From NCBI GenBank assembly GCA_001692895.1, contig KV748209.1:372001-436000 (forward strand): a stretch of 64,000 nucleotides of DNA. The letters are read 5' to 3'. Position numbers and translations under genes: made by a program. Source of the stretch: Cenococcum geophilum 1.58. Its lineage: Eukaryota; Ascomycota; Dothideomycetes; Gloniales; Gloniaceae. This document shows, piece by piece, positions 1 through 12,583 of this stretch (positions are counted from its first letter, which is position 1; each line of letters opens with the position of its first letter). The notes under the pieces are model-generated. The model worked only from the letters and a program-made list of their open reading frames with translations, was not told the origin of the DNA and ran no database searches.

Positions 1-147
1 ATTTCCGAACCGTGTACCAGATGACAACAACATAAGATAATTAATCTGTTATATAAGCAGCTTATGATTGGCTGATCGTCTGGGACCGAGATAACGTCCT
101 CGCAATGTGTCCAGAGCTTAGTCAGCACCTCTCGCTTAATTCTGACA
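1..147 (-). repeat. 3' LTR of copia-1 (partial)
   Basis: The last 60 bp (about 88-147) match the outer end of the 5' LTR at 5264-5306 and end in CTGACA, the reverse complement of an LTR start TGTCAG. Sequence further left is only loosely similar to the other LTR. Part of the LTR lies before the window. Confidence 0.75.
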
Positions 148-1149
148 CTCCCCCATGCTGACGACGCTCTTCTCGTCTGCTCGTCTGTTTCCTAAATAGG
201 TAATTATAAAGCTATTCCCAAATACCTTGCAAGCGCCATTTGGCCTACGTACGGAGGGAAAACCTATAGTAGGCGAAAAACCTCTGTCACTTGCTCCGTC
301 AGTTGCTCCGTCAGTTACCGATTCTTAGCGTTACACAGTACTTCATAAATTGGTCGATTGGTAGCTACTTTATGAGCATATCTCTAGGTTAATCTTTACC
401 TAGTATATGTACCACTTTAAGACGATCTCACTAAACTATATTATTTCGTATGAAGAGGTATTAAGTCTTAATATGCTTGGCTTTCTAGTGGTATTTCGTG
501 TCGTACAAAAGGTCGACCTACCCTTATTGTTGCAGTAGAGCGTAGGGATAAAAGGGTTGTTATTGTCTCTCTCCCCCAGATCTCTTATTAGCTTCTTAAG
601 CTATACTGCTAACCTTGCTCCTTCTAACGCTACTATAATCTCTACTTCTATTAAACTTAGTGCCGTTAACTTCTGCCTTTAAGCCATTTAAATCACGGCT
701 CCCCTATAGCGTATAACTACTATACCTTAAAATAATATCCGATCGTATTCTGTTCCCTATATAGCGTTAGCAAAGATACTATAGCTAGTAGGTAAGTTAG
801 TTAACGTAAGCTTATATAAGGTAAGGTGGATCTTTTAATTTAAGTAGGTAATTCCAATTTTGAGAGTGCCGTTTAGATATTATAGTAGCTGCTTGCTTAA
901 GCGGTAATGCGATTTTCCTAATACTGCTATAAATCTAGCTAACTAACCAATAGAGTAGCTAATATTAAAACGTGTGCTGTTTAACAGGTAGATCATAGAG
1001 CTAATAATCTATCGGTATACCGTCGCATTATTGTACTTAAGGAGACTTTTAATATTAGGCTTTAGAACAGTACCTATTAGTATTAATAGCTTAACCGGAT
1101 TATAGTTATCCATTTTTAGCTATTTAAGTAGCTTCTTAGTGTATATTAT

Positions 1150-2020
1150 CTAATATAGTTTAAGGGTTCGATTTATATAATCTTAATTAATTTAGAAGCC
1201 TATAAATATCTCTATAGGGCCTAGGTCTTTACATCTCCATTCTCTTAAGATTTTTATCTTTATAATATTAAGGTATCGGCACTTTCCTGCGATTAGTATA
1301 TTGTTAACGAATAGTAAGATATATACTCTATTTCCTATAAAGAGATTAGGGTTAGCCTTAGCTAATTTTAAACCTATACTCTTAAAGAACTTCTTAACCA
1401 TATAGAACCATTCTCTTAGTGCCTACTTTAGGCCGTAAAGTAACTTATTTAGCTTTAAGTAGGCGTCTTTTACCCCCTTAAGGTTAGGTTTAAAGTCTCT
1501 TAATAGGTTAGAAATCTATATATAGATCTATTCTTATAACAGCGGGTTTAAGAATGCAGTTTTAACGTTAATATAGTTAAGTTTAAGGTCTTCTGCTACT
1601 ACCTTTACTATTAAAAACCTAAAGGTGTTGTATTATATAATAGACGCGAATATCTCAAAATAGTTAATGTTAGGGGTCTGCTTATCTCCCCAAATATACA
1701 GTCTTGCCTTTTTATAAATTACTTCTCCCTTAGCGTTATACTTGTGCTTTAGAACTAGCTTGCTTAGGAGTAACAACCTTCCTTTTAGTACTCTCCCCCT
1801 TATAATAGTATAGGTGTGCATTCTCTTAAGAGAAATTCTTTAAAGATAGCTTTTATCTAGCTAGGAGCGTCCTCCCTTAAGGCCTAATCTAGCTTAATAG
1901 TATTAAATAGTGCTATAGGTGCTCCTAAGGAGGTAGTATTCTTAGCTTCTAGGTGGATAGCTTTTATAGCTATTACTAACTAAACTACTATATTGTTAAA
2001 AACCCTTATATTTAGTAACC
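1150..2020 (-). pseudogene. copia-1 reverse transcriptase remnant
   Basis: Two open stretches belong to one Ty1/copia reverse transcriptase. At 1633-1821 the frame reads like the domain start (KHKYNAKGEVI, then ARLYIWGDKQ and NYFEIFASII, where family members have ...ARLVARGF... and ...DYFETFAPV). At 1192-1401 it has LLFVNNILIAG where the family has YVDDILIAG, followed by DLGPIEIFIGF. Both catalytic Asp of the YVDD box are now Asn, as expected from TpG to TpA change on the coding strand. The gene is dead. Confidence 0.85.
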
Positions 2021-3907
2021 TTCTAGACCTTATTCTCTGCGTATAAGGAATGTATATTAATATACTTTATATAGGCGTCCCACCCTTAGCATTACCTTAT
2101 AGATTTAAGCGTCCCACTTAATCTTAACCTAGGCTTCCCACTTAATTTAAGCGGCCCACTTAGTCTTAACCTAGGCTTCCTACTTAGCTTAAGCGGCCCA
2201 CTTAGTCTCTATCTAGCCTACTCTTAGTTCTCGTAACTAGAGTCTCTATCGGCCCGTTTAAGGTAGTAGGGGGAGGTCTAGGTTAGTTCGCGGCTTAGCT
2301 TATAGCCTATACCTAACGTGCTCTATAAGGGAACCTATACTTATTTACTTTAGCATCTCTAAAAAGCTTAATTACTTATGTATATAGGTTTATTATTTTA
2401 AATTAACTACTCCCTTTTAATCCCATAAAAACGTAGTTAGGCTTTATTCTTAAATTATACTTTCTAGGGTATTTCTTAAGCATATTAATTGGGTTGGTAT
2501 AATACCTAAAGATAACTAGATTCTTAAGGTTAGGGACTTATTAGGTGTATACCTCGTACAGTATAATAACACCACTGTGCTCGTCGTTAAATAGAAGAGC
2601 TAAGGTTGGTACTTAATTCTTAATCTAGACAGCGTGTTTAACTACGTAGCACTAGAGTTTAACTAGTATATTTCCTTAAAATAGAAGTAACCTTATCTTA
2701 TAGTCGACTGTATAGATCGCGCGCTTAATCGCGCCATTATATAAGTGCTTATATAGCGGGTAAGGTTTAAAGTTAATACCTTAGGGTATTAATTCGTCTT
2801 GGAATCTGCGGCCGAACTCCCCCCTTTTATTATCCGCTCAAATGTATATAGCTTTATTACCAGTAAACCTCTCTACCCTTGCAATAATCTCTTTAATATA
2901 CGGTAGTACTTCTTTAGTTTATAGGGTTTTGAGAGAAATAACCTAGGTATAGCGTGTGGCGTTGTCTAGGGCTAGGAGGTAGTAGTTATAACCTCTAATT
3001 AATGTACTAATTCGTTCTGTAGTATTAAGGTATAGTCCTTAACTAGGTATCTTCTCGCGCTTAGTTGTCTTCTTACTTAGTATTTTTTATATCTTCCTAG
3101 CTAGATAGGCTTCGTACGTGCTCTTACTAACTAGTATTACTCTTTTCCTAAGCTATATGCCTAGTGAGGAGTGCTATAGCTTAAGCAGATTACTGTAGTT
3201 CGTGTGTCCGGTTCGGCGATGCTATAGTTTAGCATCTGTTTTATTAATGTTTAATTATAAATCGTGTGCTTCTACTATCGCATTAAATGCTCCCTAAGGC
3301 TCTTATAGTACGTAGAGGTTATTCTTTATAGTGGCCTTAAATGTCGCCCCTAATTTATACTAGCTAGTAGCTTAATCGTCTGTATTAAAGGTAATTAAAT
3401 AGCCTTCCTAAGTGAGAGTCCTTACTAAGATTAGCTTAATTATCTTAAACAAAGGTATAAGCCAGACGTCTTTTAGCCTTAGGCTGCCGATTTAAACTTA
3501 GCTATAGCCTATAGTAGGGACAACGATCCTATTTGCAGTATGGACCTAATAAGGTATATTCCATCTCTTTAAATGTACTAGGTCTAATTGGTCACTAGTA
3601 AAGTACTTAGTTGCTCTTAAGTTAAGAGCCTAAGCTAGTAATATTATTATAAGTATAGTACGTTTAGGGTCAGGGTTAAGGTTAAGGTAGATTAAATCGC
3701 TATCGAATTCTTCCTTAGCTATAGCTATATTCCCTACTTCTTCTACCTTAGAAGTACCTTAATCTATCTTCCTAGCGTTATTAAATCGGAATTGTTTAAG
3801 TAGGGGATAGTCTTTCTAGTAGTAACCTTTCTAATAGCATACTCTGCACTCGTCTCTTTCTAGTTATCTTGGCTCTTTAGTTACTTAAGATAATGAGCTA
3901 TAACGTA

Positions 3908-4123
3908 CTAAGAAATGATTGAATCTACCAGTACGTCCTCTACCCCTTGTTTGACCTTAACCTTGGTTTCCCCTTCTCCCCCTAAGTTCGTCTTTCCTCT
4001 TATATATAAGTGCAGCAGTCTATACAGGGAGAGCAGTCTCTTGCTTCTAAAGAAGGGTAATGCAACTCTTAAGGTCTCGTTTATCTTATAGACACTAGGT
4101 CTTCGCATTCTACCACGTAACAT
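3908..4123 (-). pseudogene. copia-1 gag-region open fragment
   Basis: A 71-codon stop-free stretch, rich in basic residues at its start and ending in VKVKQGVEDVLVDSIIS. It lies where copia gag is expected, between the primer binding site and the integrase region. I recognise no domain in it. It is taken as gag from position only. Confidence 0.35.
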
Positions 4124-4662
4124 CGCTTAGTAGGGCTAAGAGGAGTTGCTCTTTAATATCGTTATTAGTAAGTGCTTAAGATATCAAGGCTAGATTAATC
4201 TTAAATTAATTTAGTATATAAAGGAACTTAATAATTCGCATCTTTGTAGGGTTAAATATAGTGCTATAAAACTCCCTGTAAAGTCTAGAGATATAGACCT
4301 CGTTATTAGCCTTATTAAACTTCTTTATTCCTTCCTACATTCCCTAAATATTATACGCCTTTATTATCGCATATATCTTTTCCTAACGGTCGTTTCCTAT
4401 CAAATTATAGATAATCTTATTTGCTTCCCCCCTTCTTCTTCTCCTATTAGCTAAATTAACTTAAGCTAGGTTCTCTATACTAGTGATAAAATTCTATTCT
4501 TCTACTATAATTAGGGCTGCCTTATAGGTGCGCTCCTAGTCTACAAAGTTGTCTCCATTAAAAATAACAATTTTACTAGCCTTGTAGTCGTACGTAGGTG
4601 TCGTTAAAGTTAAGGTAGAGGAGGTCATTTTCGGGGGTTAAGTTAGGAGAGGTGTTGCTACC

Positions 4663-4675
4663 CAGGCTTATAACC
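4663..4675 (-). other. copia-1 primer binding site (initiator tRNA half)
   Basis: Minus strand GGTTATAAGCCTGG directly follows the 5' LTR end (...CCAACA). It would pair with the anticodon stem-loop of initiator tRNA-Met (GGGCTCATAACC) apart from one G to A change that RIP explains. Half-tRNA priming is known for copia-type elements. Copia-2 has the same site at 21428-21438, and a third remnant sits at 22579-22588. Confidence 0.6.
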
Positions 4676-5306
4676 TGTTGGAATTATAAGGTCATAGGGT
4701 TATAGCGGAGCTATCTTAAGGATCTAATTGATGATAGAGATGACGCAGACGATGAATATTAATTAATTTGTGATGTAGTAGATGCGGTTGATGTCTATAT
4801 AGATTGTATACGGACTTCGTCCTCGTAACGTGTTTTATCAGTCATCCGGTAATATCAGTCATCCAGTAGCCCCAAAAACCACCAAAAATTGNGAAAATCG
4901 CATTTTGATATCTTNACAACGGCTTTATAATAAATTCTAAAATTCTATAGCTAGCCTTTTATACCTATTCTAAGACTCCTATTAAAGTTCTAGAATAATA
5001 GGCCTAGCCGTTATTAAGATATTAAGTTTTATCAAGTTTTGGCCCCCAAATTTGAGCTAAATTGCTATTCCTCTAGAATTACTTAATGAATTGCTTCCAA
5101 AGTTAGAGTAGAGTCTTAGAATAGGTATAAAAGGCTAGCTATAGAATTTTAGAATTTATTATAAAGCCGTTGTTAAGATATCAAAATGCGATTTTCCCAA
5201 TTTTTGGTGGTTTTTGGGGCTACTGGATGACTGATATTACTAGATAACTAATAAAACACGTTAATATATCCAGAGCTTAGTCAGCACCTCTCGCTTAATT
5301 CTGACA
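4676..5306 (-). repeat. 5' LTR of copia-1, split by a MITE
   Basis: The LTR runs from TGTCAG (minus strand, at 5306) to ...CCAACA at 4676. Without the inserted 434-bp MITE and its duplicated TA, the LTR would be about 195 bp, close to the 184 bp of copia-2. The empty site is inferred from the other LTR, where CCTCGCAATGTGTCCAG corresponds to the split CCTCGTA / TAATATATCCAG. Confidence 0.75.
4828..5261. mobile_element. 434-bp MITE with 151-bp terminal inverted repeats
   Basis: The left arm 4828-4978 and right arm 5111-5261 are near-perfect reverse complements: 151 bp each, starting ACGTGTTTTATCAGTCATCC, with a few C/T changes and two Ns. The 132-bp middle is AT-rich and non-coding. TA is duplicated at 4826-4827 and 5262-5263, so insertion at a TA in the copia-1 LTR is clear. 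The TA target points to mobilisation by a Tc1/mariner-superfamily transposase. Its termini do not match the Tc1-like or Pogo elements in this window, so the source transposase is not here. Confidence 0.9.
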
Positions 5307-5559
5307 ATAAGAGAGCTATCACCAAATACAACTAGAAAACCTCGCGATAGTAAGGAATGGGGGAGGGAGGAGCGTGCTCTAAGGACTCTATTTAGCTGCA
5401 GTATATGCAAAATACCGCTTTATAGGAAGGATAAGTGCTAGCAACCTCATATCGAGCGACTTAACTCCCTAAATTAGGCGTGTATATCAAATTACTATAA
5501 AATTATAAGCTTCGTATTTCTCAGTACGGGCGTTAAATTCAGCTCGATTGATTGGCCAG
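5307..5559. other. unassigned spacer between copia-1 and gypsy-1
   Basis: About 250 bp with a G-rich stretch (GGGGGAGGGAGGAG near 5350). No recognisable frame, no match to the gypsy-1 LTR at 11120-11312, and no inverted or tandem repeat that I can see. It may be older sequence into which copia-1 and gypsy-1 inserted. Confidence 0.4.
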
Positions 5560-5599
5560 CTCTTATCGATAACCGTTGGACGCGAATTAACGGGTTAAG

Positions 5600-8500
5600 G
5601 GATAGAGGATTAGGTATAAAATCTCTACTTAGGCCCAGTTTATGTAGGTTTATATAGTAAAAGTCGCTAATTAGATCCTTTGTATTTTTAAAATCTTCCT
5701 ATAGTTACTATTCTAGCTAATCTATATTAAATCCTATATATATAGCTCTATAGTAGAGCCGTTATCCTCTACCTTTACTAAAGTATTTGGAGTTAATAAT
5801 TCGTTTAATAATCTACTCCTTATAGTTTTTATCTTTATTCTTATCTCGGATTAGTACTAGTAGGGGTTTAGGCTATATCTACCCTAATAAGGGGTTAGGC
5901 TAATAGAGGTATAGTAGCTATAGGTAAAATATAGGCTATATCCTACGGGTAGTTAGGGTAAGTAGAAGTTCTAGCTTATATACGGCTCCCCTATTAATAA
6001 CTTGTTTAATTAAATAGGGGCTAAGGTTCTTATAATTAAGTAACTTTATAGGCCTCTATATAGAGATATTATATGCATCTAGCCATACCTAGTCGCCAAT
6101 ACGCATCTCTAGTAGTGGCGTTCTATAATAATTAGCGAAGTAGGCCTACTTTACTTAAGCCCAGGCCATTTCTCCCTTATAGTAGTTAAGTAGATTTTTT
6201 ATACGGTCTATATACTAGTTAATAAGTAGTATCTTAAGGCGTTTTCTATATAGCAGTTTCTTATTAATAGGTTCTAGTGGCTCTATACTAAATTAGGGGT
6301 AATAACCCTTATTCGCGAAGAACGGGGTAAGTCCTATAGTGGTTAAGATATAGTTATTTACTGCAAATTTACCTAGTAGGAGGTAATCTACCTAGTTATC
6401 TTAACTATAGGCAACTACCTATCGTAGGTACGCTTTTATACTAGTATTAGCGTTTTCCGGTTACTTAGTAGTTTTATAATAAAAGGATATAGATATCTTA
6501 ACGGAGATACTAAGGCGTTAGTAGATTTGTCTCTATATATTGGAGTTAAATTATATACCTTAGTCGGACGTAATTAAGTTAGGTAACCTATATAGTTAGT
6601 AAACTTCGCGAAAAAAGGCGTTAGTAACGTCTCTAACAGCTATGCCTTTAGTTAGGATATAGTGGCGCTTTTTTATAAGTCGGCATATTATTATAAGGAT
6701 ATTCTTATAGGTACGGCCATATTGTTTATAGGGTAGTAGGTTAATAATGAAATCTATAGCGATATCTGCCTATTATTATATAGGTACTAGTAGAGGGTGT
6801 AGTAGTCCTTAGTACTTTATATTAAAGGCCTTAGCGCGCTTATAACCATAATAAGCGCCTATAAAGCGTTTAACTAAGTCTATTGTTTTTAGCTAGAAGT
6901 AGTATTAGCTAAGAAGCTCGTAGGTTCCTCCTTTACCTAAATAGCCGCTTAATTGGAGGTCGTAGGCCATTTAGATTAGTTGCTGTTATAAATTTTCTAA
7001 GTTAGGGATAAATAGAGCCTGTTCTCTTTTACTTTTAAGGCTATTATATTAATCTGGCCTAAGCTTTAGAGGTTAATAGGCAGCGTATAGGCGCTAGCGG
7101 TCTTTACGGTAATAAGTTAATATAGTAATAGGTTAATAGAGGTGTTATATGCCGTAGTAATAAGCTTATTAATTTTCGGAGGTAACTTTAGTTTTATAGT
7201 ATAAAGCTAAGATATAGTTAGCTCTATTATAAGTAGTATGCCTAGGGCCAAATTTCGTGCTTTTAGGATCGTTTATTGTTGGAACTAATTATAAGGGGTA
7301 TTTTTAGACTAAGAAAGGTCTTGCGAGCGGCGTATTAGGCTATTAGGTTTAGTACCTTATACTTTTAGTCTATATATAATTTTAAAGTTAAAACTAAAGA
7401 GGAACTTGTTTTAGCGTGCTTAGCGTCGGTTTAGCTACTTTATAATTATAAAGTATTTAAAATTGCGATAGTCCGTAAGGACTTTAGTTAGCTAATTAGG
7501 TTTTATTAAGGAGAGTTCTAATTAGAATTCCTTAAACGCTTATATAATCGCGAGAAGTTCCTTATTATAGATCTTGTAGTTATACTCTTATAGTATAAGC
7601 TTAGACGAGTAGAATGCGACTAAGTAGAGAAGGCCGTTATCGCCTATCTAGGAAAGGATGCCTGCGTTAACGTAGTCTAAGGAGTTAGTTTTAAGGTAGA
7701 GTTGTTATCCTAGTATAAAGTAAGCTAGGATAAGTGCTTTAGTAAAAGCGTTTTTAAGGTCTTAGAACACCTTGTATTTAGGCGTCTAGGTAAAACATAG
7801 GTACGTTTTTCTTCCTTTTACAGAAAGGCCCTTCGTTCATATTATTGCTATAAGTGGTACTATTACGCCTAAGAAGTTATATATAAATTTCTAATAGAAG
7901 TTAGCGAAACTAAGAAAGGCTTATACGTCCTTAATGCAGTTAGGGGCTTACTATTCGGTAATTATATATACTTTTTTAGGGTCCATATAGATACCCTTAG
8001 TAGTAGTAATTAGTTTAAGGTATTTTACTTCTATAGCTAAAAATTTACACTTCTTTAAATTAATATAAAGTCCTACGTCCCTAAGGCGCTCTAGGACTTT
8101 TTAAACGTGCTTAGTATATTTAAAAGGGTCGTCGCTATAGATATGTATATTATCTAGGTACGCAGAGCAGAAGTTATTAAGGTAGTCCTATAAGGCGTTA
8201 TTAATATAACTTTAAAAGGTGCCTAGGCCGTTATATACGCTAAAGGGCATAATAGTATATTTAAATTGGCCGAAATGTAATATAAATGCGGTTTTCTATT
8301 CGTTACCTTCCTATATTTAAAGATAGTTAAAGGCGGCGATAATATTAAGCTTAGTATAGATTTTAGCTTAACTAAGCCGCTTTAAAGTCTTATATATAAG
8401 CGGTATAAGGTATTAGTTCTTAATTATAATAGCGTTAAGTCCTCTATAGTTAACGTAAAATTAAATACCTCCTCCTAGCTTCTTAGTAAGAAGGATAGGG

Positions 8501-9500
8501 GCAGCTATTAGGGATATGCTAGGGCGGATAAATCCTTTATTAAGGTGTTTGTTAATATACTTTTTTATAACTAGAAGTTCGTCTTTAGATATTAAGTAGG
8601 GTCTCTTATAAGGTAGTATTTTTCCTTATTTAATATTAATAGTATAGTTATTAGGTTAATGTGGGGGGAGTATATTTACACTCTTTTATAAGCATATATT
8701 AATAAAGTTGTAATACCTCTTAGGGAGGAGCTTATAGAGTTCCTTATTAGTAAGTCCTTTTTTAAGCTTTATAAACTTCTTAAAGTCTAAAGGTAAAAGT
8801 CTATAGAGTTCCGCAGGGGCGTCGTCTTCTAAAAGGTTAACTATGTCTATCCTATTACTATAGAGGACGTAGTTTTATTCTTTATTAAGCTTATATAGTT
8901 ATAATTAGGAGGCTATAGTAACGGTCTAGCCTTTCCTATATGCTATGTGGTAGAAGGCCGCGGTACTTACATAGTAGTAGTTAGTCGTAGATAGGGTAAT
9001 AAGGGGTTTCTTAAGTTAATATCCTAGTAAGTAAATAGAGGCGGCTAGGCTATGTTTTAGGTAAGTCTCTCTATAGTATTTAAAGTTAAAGGTTACTTCT
9101 CTTTTTTCCTAGTTAATAGCGGGATTATATTATTTAAGCTAGCTTATTTTAAGGATAATAGGGTAGTTAGTAAGTGGTATAATATAGGCCTAGAGCTCTT
9201 TTTGGTACCCGTTTATATTTAAATAAAGTTATATTATATAGGTAATCTTCTATATAGTAAAACTACCGTTAGCGAGTTATAGGGCGTAGGCTTTAGTAAG
9301 GGGTAAGGTAGGTAAGCTATAAGTATATATAAATTAGATATCTATAAATTTATTAATAGCTCCGCAGTTAATTATAAAACGGCTTTTATATTATTTTTTA
9401 GCAGTAGTTCCTATTATAGGTAAAACTATCTATTTCCGTCCGTTTATTTCTACTAAGTTATCTATTAAGTAGGCTGATATATAGATCCCTCTATTATTAG
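5600..9500 (-). pseudogene. gypsy-1 pol (protease, RT, RNase H, integrase) remnant
   Basis: The key landmark is the minus-strand reading at about 8130-8180: FCSAYLDNIHIYSDDPFKY, where the gypsy family has YLDDILIYS. The second catalytic Asp is Asn. Sequence to lower coordinates carries RNase H and then integrase-type stretches, as the element order requires. Many in-frame TAG codons stand for Trp and Gln. No functional polyprotein is possible. Confidence 0.75.
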
Positions 9501-9599
9501 GGCGTCCCAACCCACAACTTAGGGTAAGAACTTAGTATTTTCCGCTTCCGTATCCAATTTTACTACTATTACTACATCTTTATCTTATATGGTAGTAGC

Positions 9600-11100
9600 G
9601 TATAGTAATATATTTAGTATTTAGGGCATTAGGTTAGGTATTAGGCGGTAGGTACTAAACCTAACTATTAAGCAGTTTAGGTTATTATAATAATAGCCTT
9701 TTTAATAGCATCTATAGTAGCGTCCTAGTTTTTAGAGTAACTCACGCTCTCTATCTAGGAGTTTTTACGGAAAGGTTAGTATAAAGAGGTTAATGTTAGC
9801 TTTAGTAATACTTAAGGTAGTAGGTATTAGTGGCTTAGTATATATAGGTTTAGTAGGCCCAGAGAGCTTCTATAGAGAGGTCTTTAGGCAAGGGTTAGTA
9901 GTAGTAATCTAATTTAGTTGTCGTTTAATCTTTTATAGGGCTGCTACTATCTTATAAATATTGTTGTAGTTATAGCTAACGGCTGCGTAACTAAGGCGAT
10001 AAGTAACTTTTTTAAGGAGATCCTTTTAGTCTTTAGTATTATCTTAAGTAAGGGCTTCGGTATATTCCTAGAACTTAATATAAAACTTATTAAATAATTT
10101 AATAGAGCTTATCTTTAGGGTATATAGTTTAGCTTAGTTAGTAGCCAGTAGGTTATAGTTATGGTATATTAGGTTAAGATTATTAAGGACTTTTTAGTAA
10201 GACTATTACTTTTAGGGGCTACTAGTCTCCTATTAGGCGAAGAGTCTGTTAAATAGTATACCCTTTATTCGCCCGATAATATAGCTAATCTTAACATCTT
10301 CTATAGGAAAAAGGTAGGCGCTCTAAGTTAGTTTTTTGCGGATTTATATCTTCTAGTAGCTATATTCCTTATAGTCTTTCTAAAAAACTAGGGGATCTAG
10401 GTAGCGTATATTAGACCCTATAGTAGCAGTTTAGGTCTAATTATTATAGCTTTTATTATTACTGCTTTAGTAGGGGTTCCTATTAGGTAAAGCTGCTTAG
10501 CGCTAACCCTCTATTAAATATTAAGTAGGTAAAGTTGCCGGGGGCGTAGAGACTTAGGTGGCGTTATATATAATAAAGAGGTATCTAGCGTTGTTACGAA
10601 TATGCTTATTAAGTTAAGATTATAGGTATTTAATTATACCTTCTTTTTTAGTAATTATAGTAATTAGTATAATCTTATTCTTCTTTAACTATTAGATATC
10701 GCGTTTAAACACGCGGAGGTTATCTTTAGTTTCTTAACATATATTGTTAGTAAGCGCCCTATAAGCTTATAAGTCTTAGATAATATCGCGATCTTAAGCA
10801 GTATATATCTTAGCTTATATAAGCTTTAGGTAGTAGTTCTATAAAAGGCGGTAGTATTTATTAGGGTCTCGTGCTACCATTTTTATAAATGTTTTAGCGT
10901 CTTATATTTTAATTTTAATGGGTAGTAGCCCATCTATTTGCTTGTCCGTAGTTATATAGTTAATAAAAGATAAGATACTATTAGTGTCTATCTCCTTAGG
11001 GGTTAAGGTTAGAGCTAATAAATTAAATTCTTCTAGGATTAATTAGCGTTGTAGGTTAAGTATAGGTATTAGATTATTCTTTATAGGCTAAGCGTTAGTA
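9600..11100 (-). pseudogene. gypsy-1 gag region remnant
   Basis: The stretch lies between the 5' LTR with its downstream leader and the protease region of gypsy-1, where gag belongs. It is heavily mutated, with no stop-free run longer than a few dozen codons. A Cys-rich stretch near 9660-9740 could be the zinc knuckle. The assignment is positional. Confidence 0.45.
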
Positions 11101-11119
11101 GTAAAAAGGCGCAACGTAA

Positions 11120-11312
11120 TGTTATAGAACGAGGGCAGTGGCTATAGAGCGTATATATTCGAGGAGTCTACAAGACGTTGCGCGATCGATTGTAAGGGTC
11201 GAGGGCGTAAGGAGGTGATATACCTACGCGTAGCTAATATAAGCTATACGCGAGGTATACGCAAGAGCACGGGGCTCACCTATAGAGGACCCTGCGGTAG
11301 GGTTTCATAACA
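11120..11312 (-). repeat. 5' LTR of gypsy-1 (193 bp)
   Basis: Minus strand TGTTATGAAACC ... CGTTCTATAACA has LTR-type TG...CA ends with an 8-bp near inverted terminal match (TGTTATGA / TCTATAACA). It is followed by TTACGTTGCGCC, a possible primer binding site. The LTR is GC-richer than the coding part. CTTAC follows it at 11313-11317, where Crypton-like sequence begins. Confidence 0.65.
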
Positions 11313-12583
11313 CTTACTAATCTTATCCTTATTAAACTAGAGAATAAAGGGCCTAAGCTAAACAAGCTAGCGCCGTATATAATTATATTAATAATATAGG
11401 GGAAGTAGAACTAGTATAGTAAGATTAAGTATATAGGCTATATGCGGAACACTAACTCTATTCTCTACCCTCTCTCTATAATAGCCTTCTACTTCTTTAA
11501 CCGCTAGAATAAGGATAGTGCTAAAAGCTTCTTATCCTTTTAGTAGCTAGAGGACTACTATAACCTATACGTCTTTTTTAGTAGTGTTAAAGTACCGTAA
11601 TAGCCGTTAAGCTATTATACGCAGTTTAAATAAAATAAGAAGATATTCTAGGGAATAGGGATTTACTTAAAAGAGAAAACCTATAGCGTTTGTAAGTAGA
11701 GCGTCTAGTATACTAAGCTTAGCGGTATTAAGGAGACCTAAATTAGATAGGCCGGATACTAGAATATAAACGCGATAACGGGAGCCTACCTTAGCTATCT
11801 ACCCTATATGTTTATACGGTCAATTACTAGCTTCCTAAAGAAAGGAAAGGACTACTTTCTTCTCTACGCGTAAGAGGTGCTAGAGAAGGCCCTCTATTTA
11901 AAGATATAGCCTAAAACTAATATCTAGCTAAAACGTATAGAGATCTATTACCTAGATAGGGCTAATAATAAGGTTATATAGCTTAACCTTATAGGCTTAG
12001 GATTTCTATACCTCCTCTATACGCTTAGGGTAATTCTATTATAGGACTTAGTAATCCTATATAAGCAGTTCCCGCTCTACCCCCTATAAAAGGACTCCCT
12101 CTTTAGCTATAAGAAGTACTAGAGGTTTGCTATATAGGTAGAAAGCTTACTAGCTAATATAGTTACGCTAAATAAGCTAATAATATGAAAATACTAGCCC
12201 GCCTATAAGGCTGTAGCTAAGCTAAGATATAAGGCCGTAATTTTAGAGATTAAAGGTATTTAATTATATATATATATATACGATTTTAGAACGCCTTAGT
12301 AAAATAAAAAGGTTATTAGTATTATTTATATCTATACCTATATAGATCTAGTAAGGAAATAGAGGTATTTAGATAAGGCCTATAGAGTTTATATATCTAC
12401 CTTTAGGCGGGCCTATACTATCTACTATAACGTTTACTATATCCACGCTACCCGCTTAGCTATCTACTCTACCTATACCCCCCACTTAGCTAATACCTAT
12501 ACCCCCCACTTAGCTAATACCTATACTCCCCACTTAGCTAATACCTATACCCCCACTTAGCTAATATCCGCACCCCCTATTTA
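11313..12583 (+). pseudogene. Crypton-like gene, first part (Ndc10_II-like domain)
   Basis: The plus-strand frames resemble the fungal family with an Ndc10_II-type domain (centromere-binding protein fold, found in Crypton tyrosine-recombinase relatives). From about 11459 they read YPLSIIAFYFFNR, then KSFLSF, QLEDYYNLYVF, later NINAITGAYLSYLP, and finally LRVILLQD-type and FPLHPLWKD-type stretches with stops in between. The N-terminal part would lie left of 11313, where gypsy-1 now sits. The gene continues after copia-2 at 21623, so it was one gene before the copia insertion. It is heavily mutated and inactive. Confidence 0.65.
12469..12583. repeat. 24-bp tandem repeats in the Crypton-like gene
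   Basis: About four to five copies of a 24-bp unit (ACCTATACCCCCCACTTAGC then TAAT). In the plus frame it gives an eight-residue repeat rich in Pro, Leu and Ile, linking the Ndc10_II-like part to the GCR1_C-like part. Copia-2 inserted into the last unit: its target ACTTA is part of the repeat. Confidence 0.85.

Larger units (their letters stand above)
1..5306 (-). mobile_element. copia-1: degenerate Ty1/copia LTR retrotransposon
   Basis: The element reads on the minus strand. Its 3' LTR is cut by the window start and its 5' LTR ends at 5306. Both LTRs share about 60 bp that starts TGTCAGAATTAAGCG on the minus strand. A polypurine tract (GCATGGGGGAG, 148-158) abuts the 3' LTR and a primer binding site (4663-4675) abuts the 5' LTR, as in an intact element. 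Between them lie reverse transcriptase remnants (about 1190-1820), integrase-like sequence further up, and a gag-like stretch near 3900-4650. All frames carry many TAG/TAA stops. The right flank is ATAAG; the left flank lies outside the window, so the target duplication cannot be checked. Confidence 0.85.
5560..11312 (-). mobile_element. gypsy-1: degenerate Ty3/gypsy LTR retrotransposon
   Basis: A minus-strand element with the order LTR (11120-11312), gag (about 9600-11100), protease, reverse transcriptase (about 7700-9000), RNase H, integrase (about 5600-7300). The order reverse transcriptase before integrase defines Ty3/gypsy. The 3' LTR expected near the left end was not found, so that end looks truncated and the left boundary is approximate. 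Frames are broken throughout by TAG/TAA. Confidence 0.8.

Noticed and set aside
5307-5559. 3' LTR of gypsy-1
   Set aside because: No match to the 193-bp LTR at 11120-11312.
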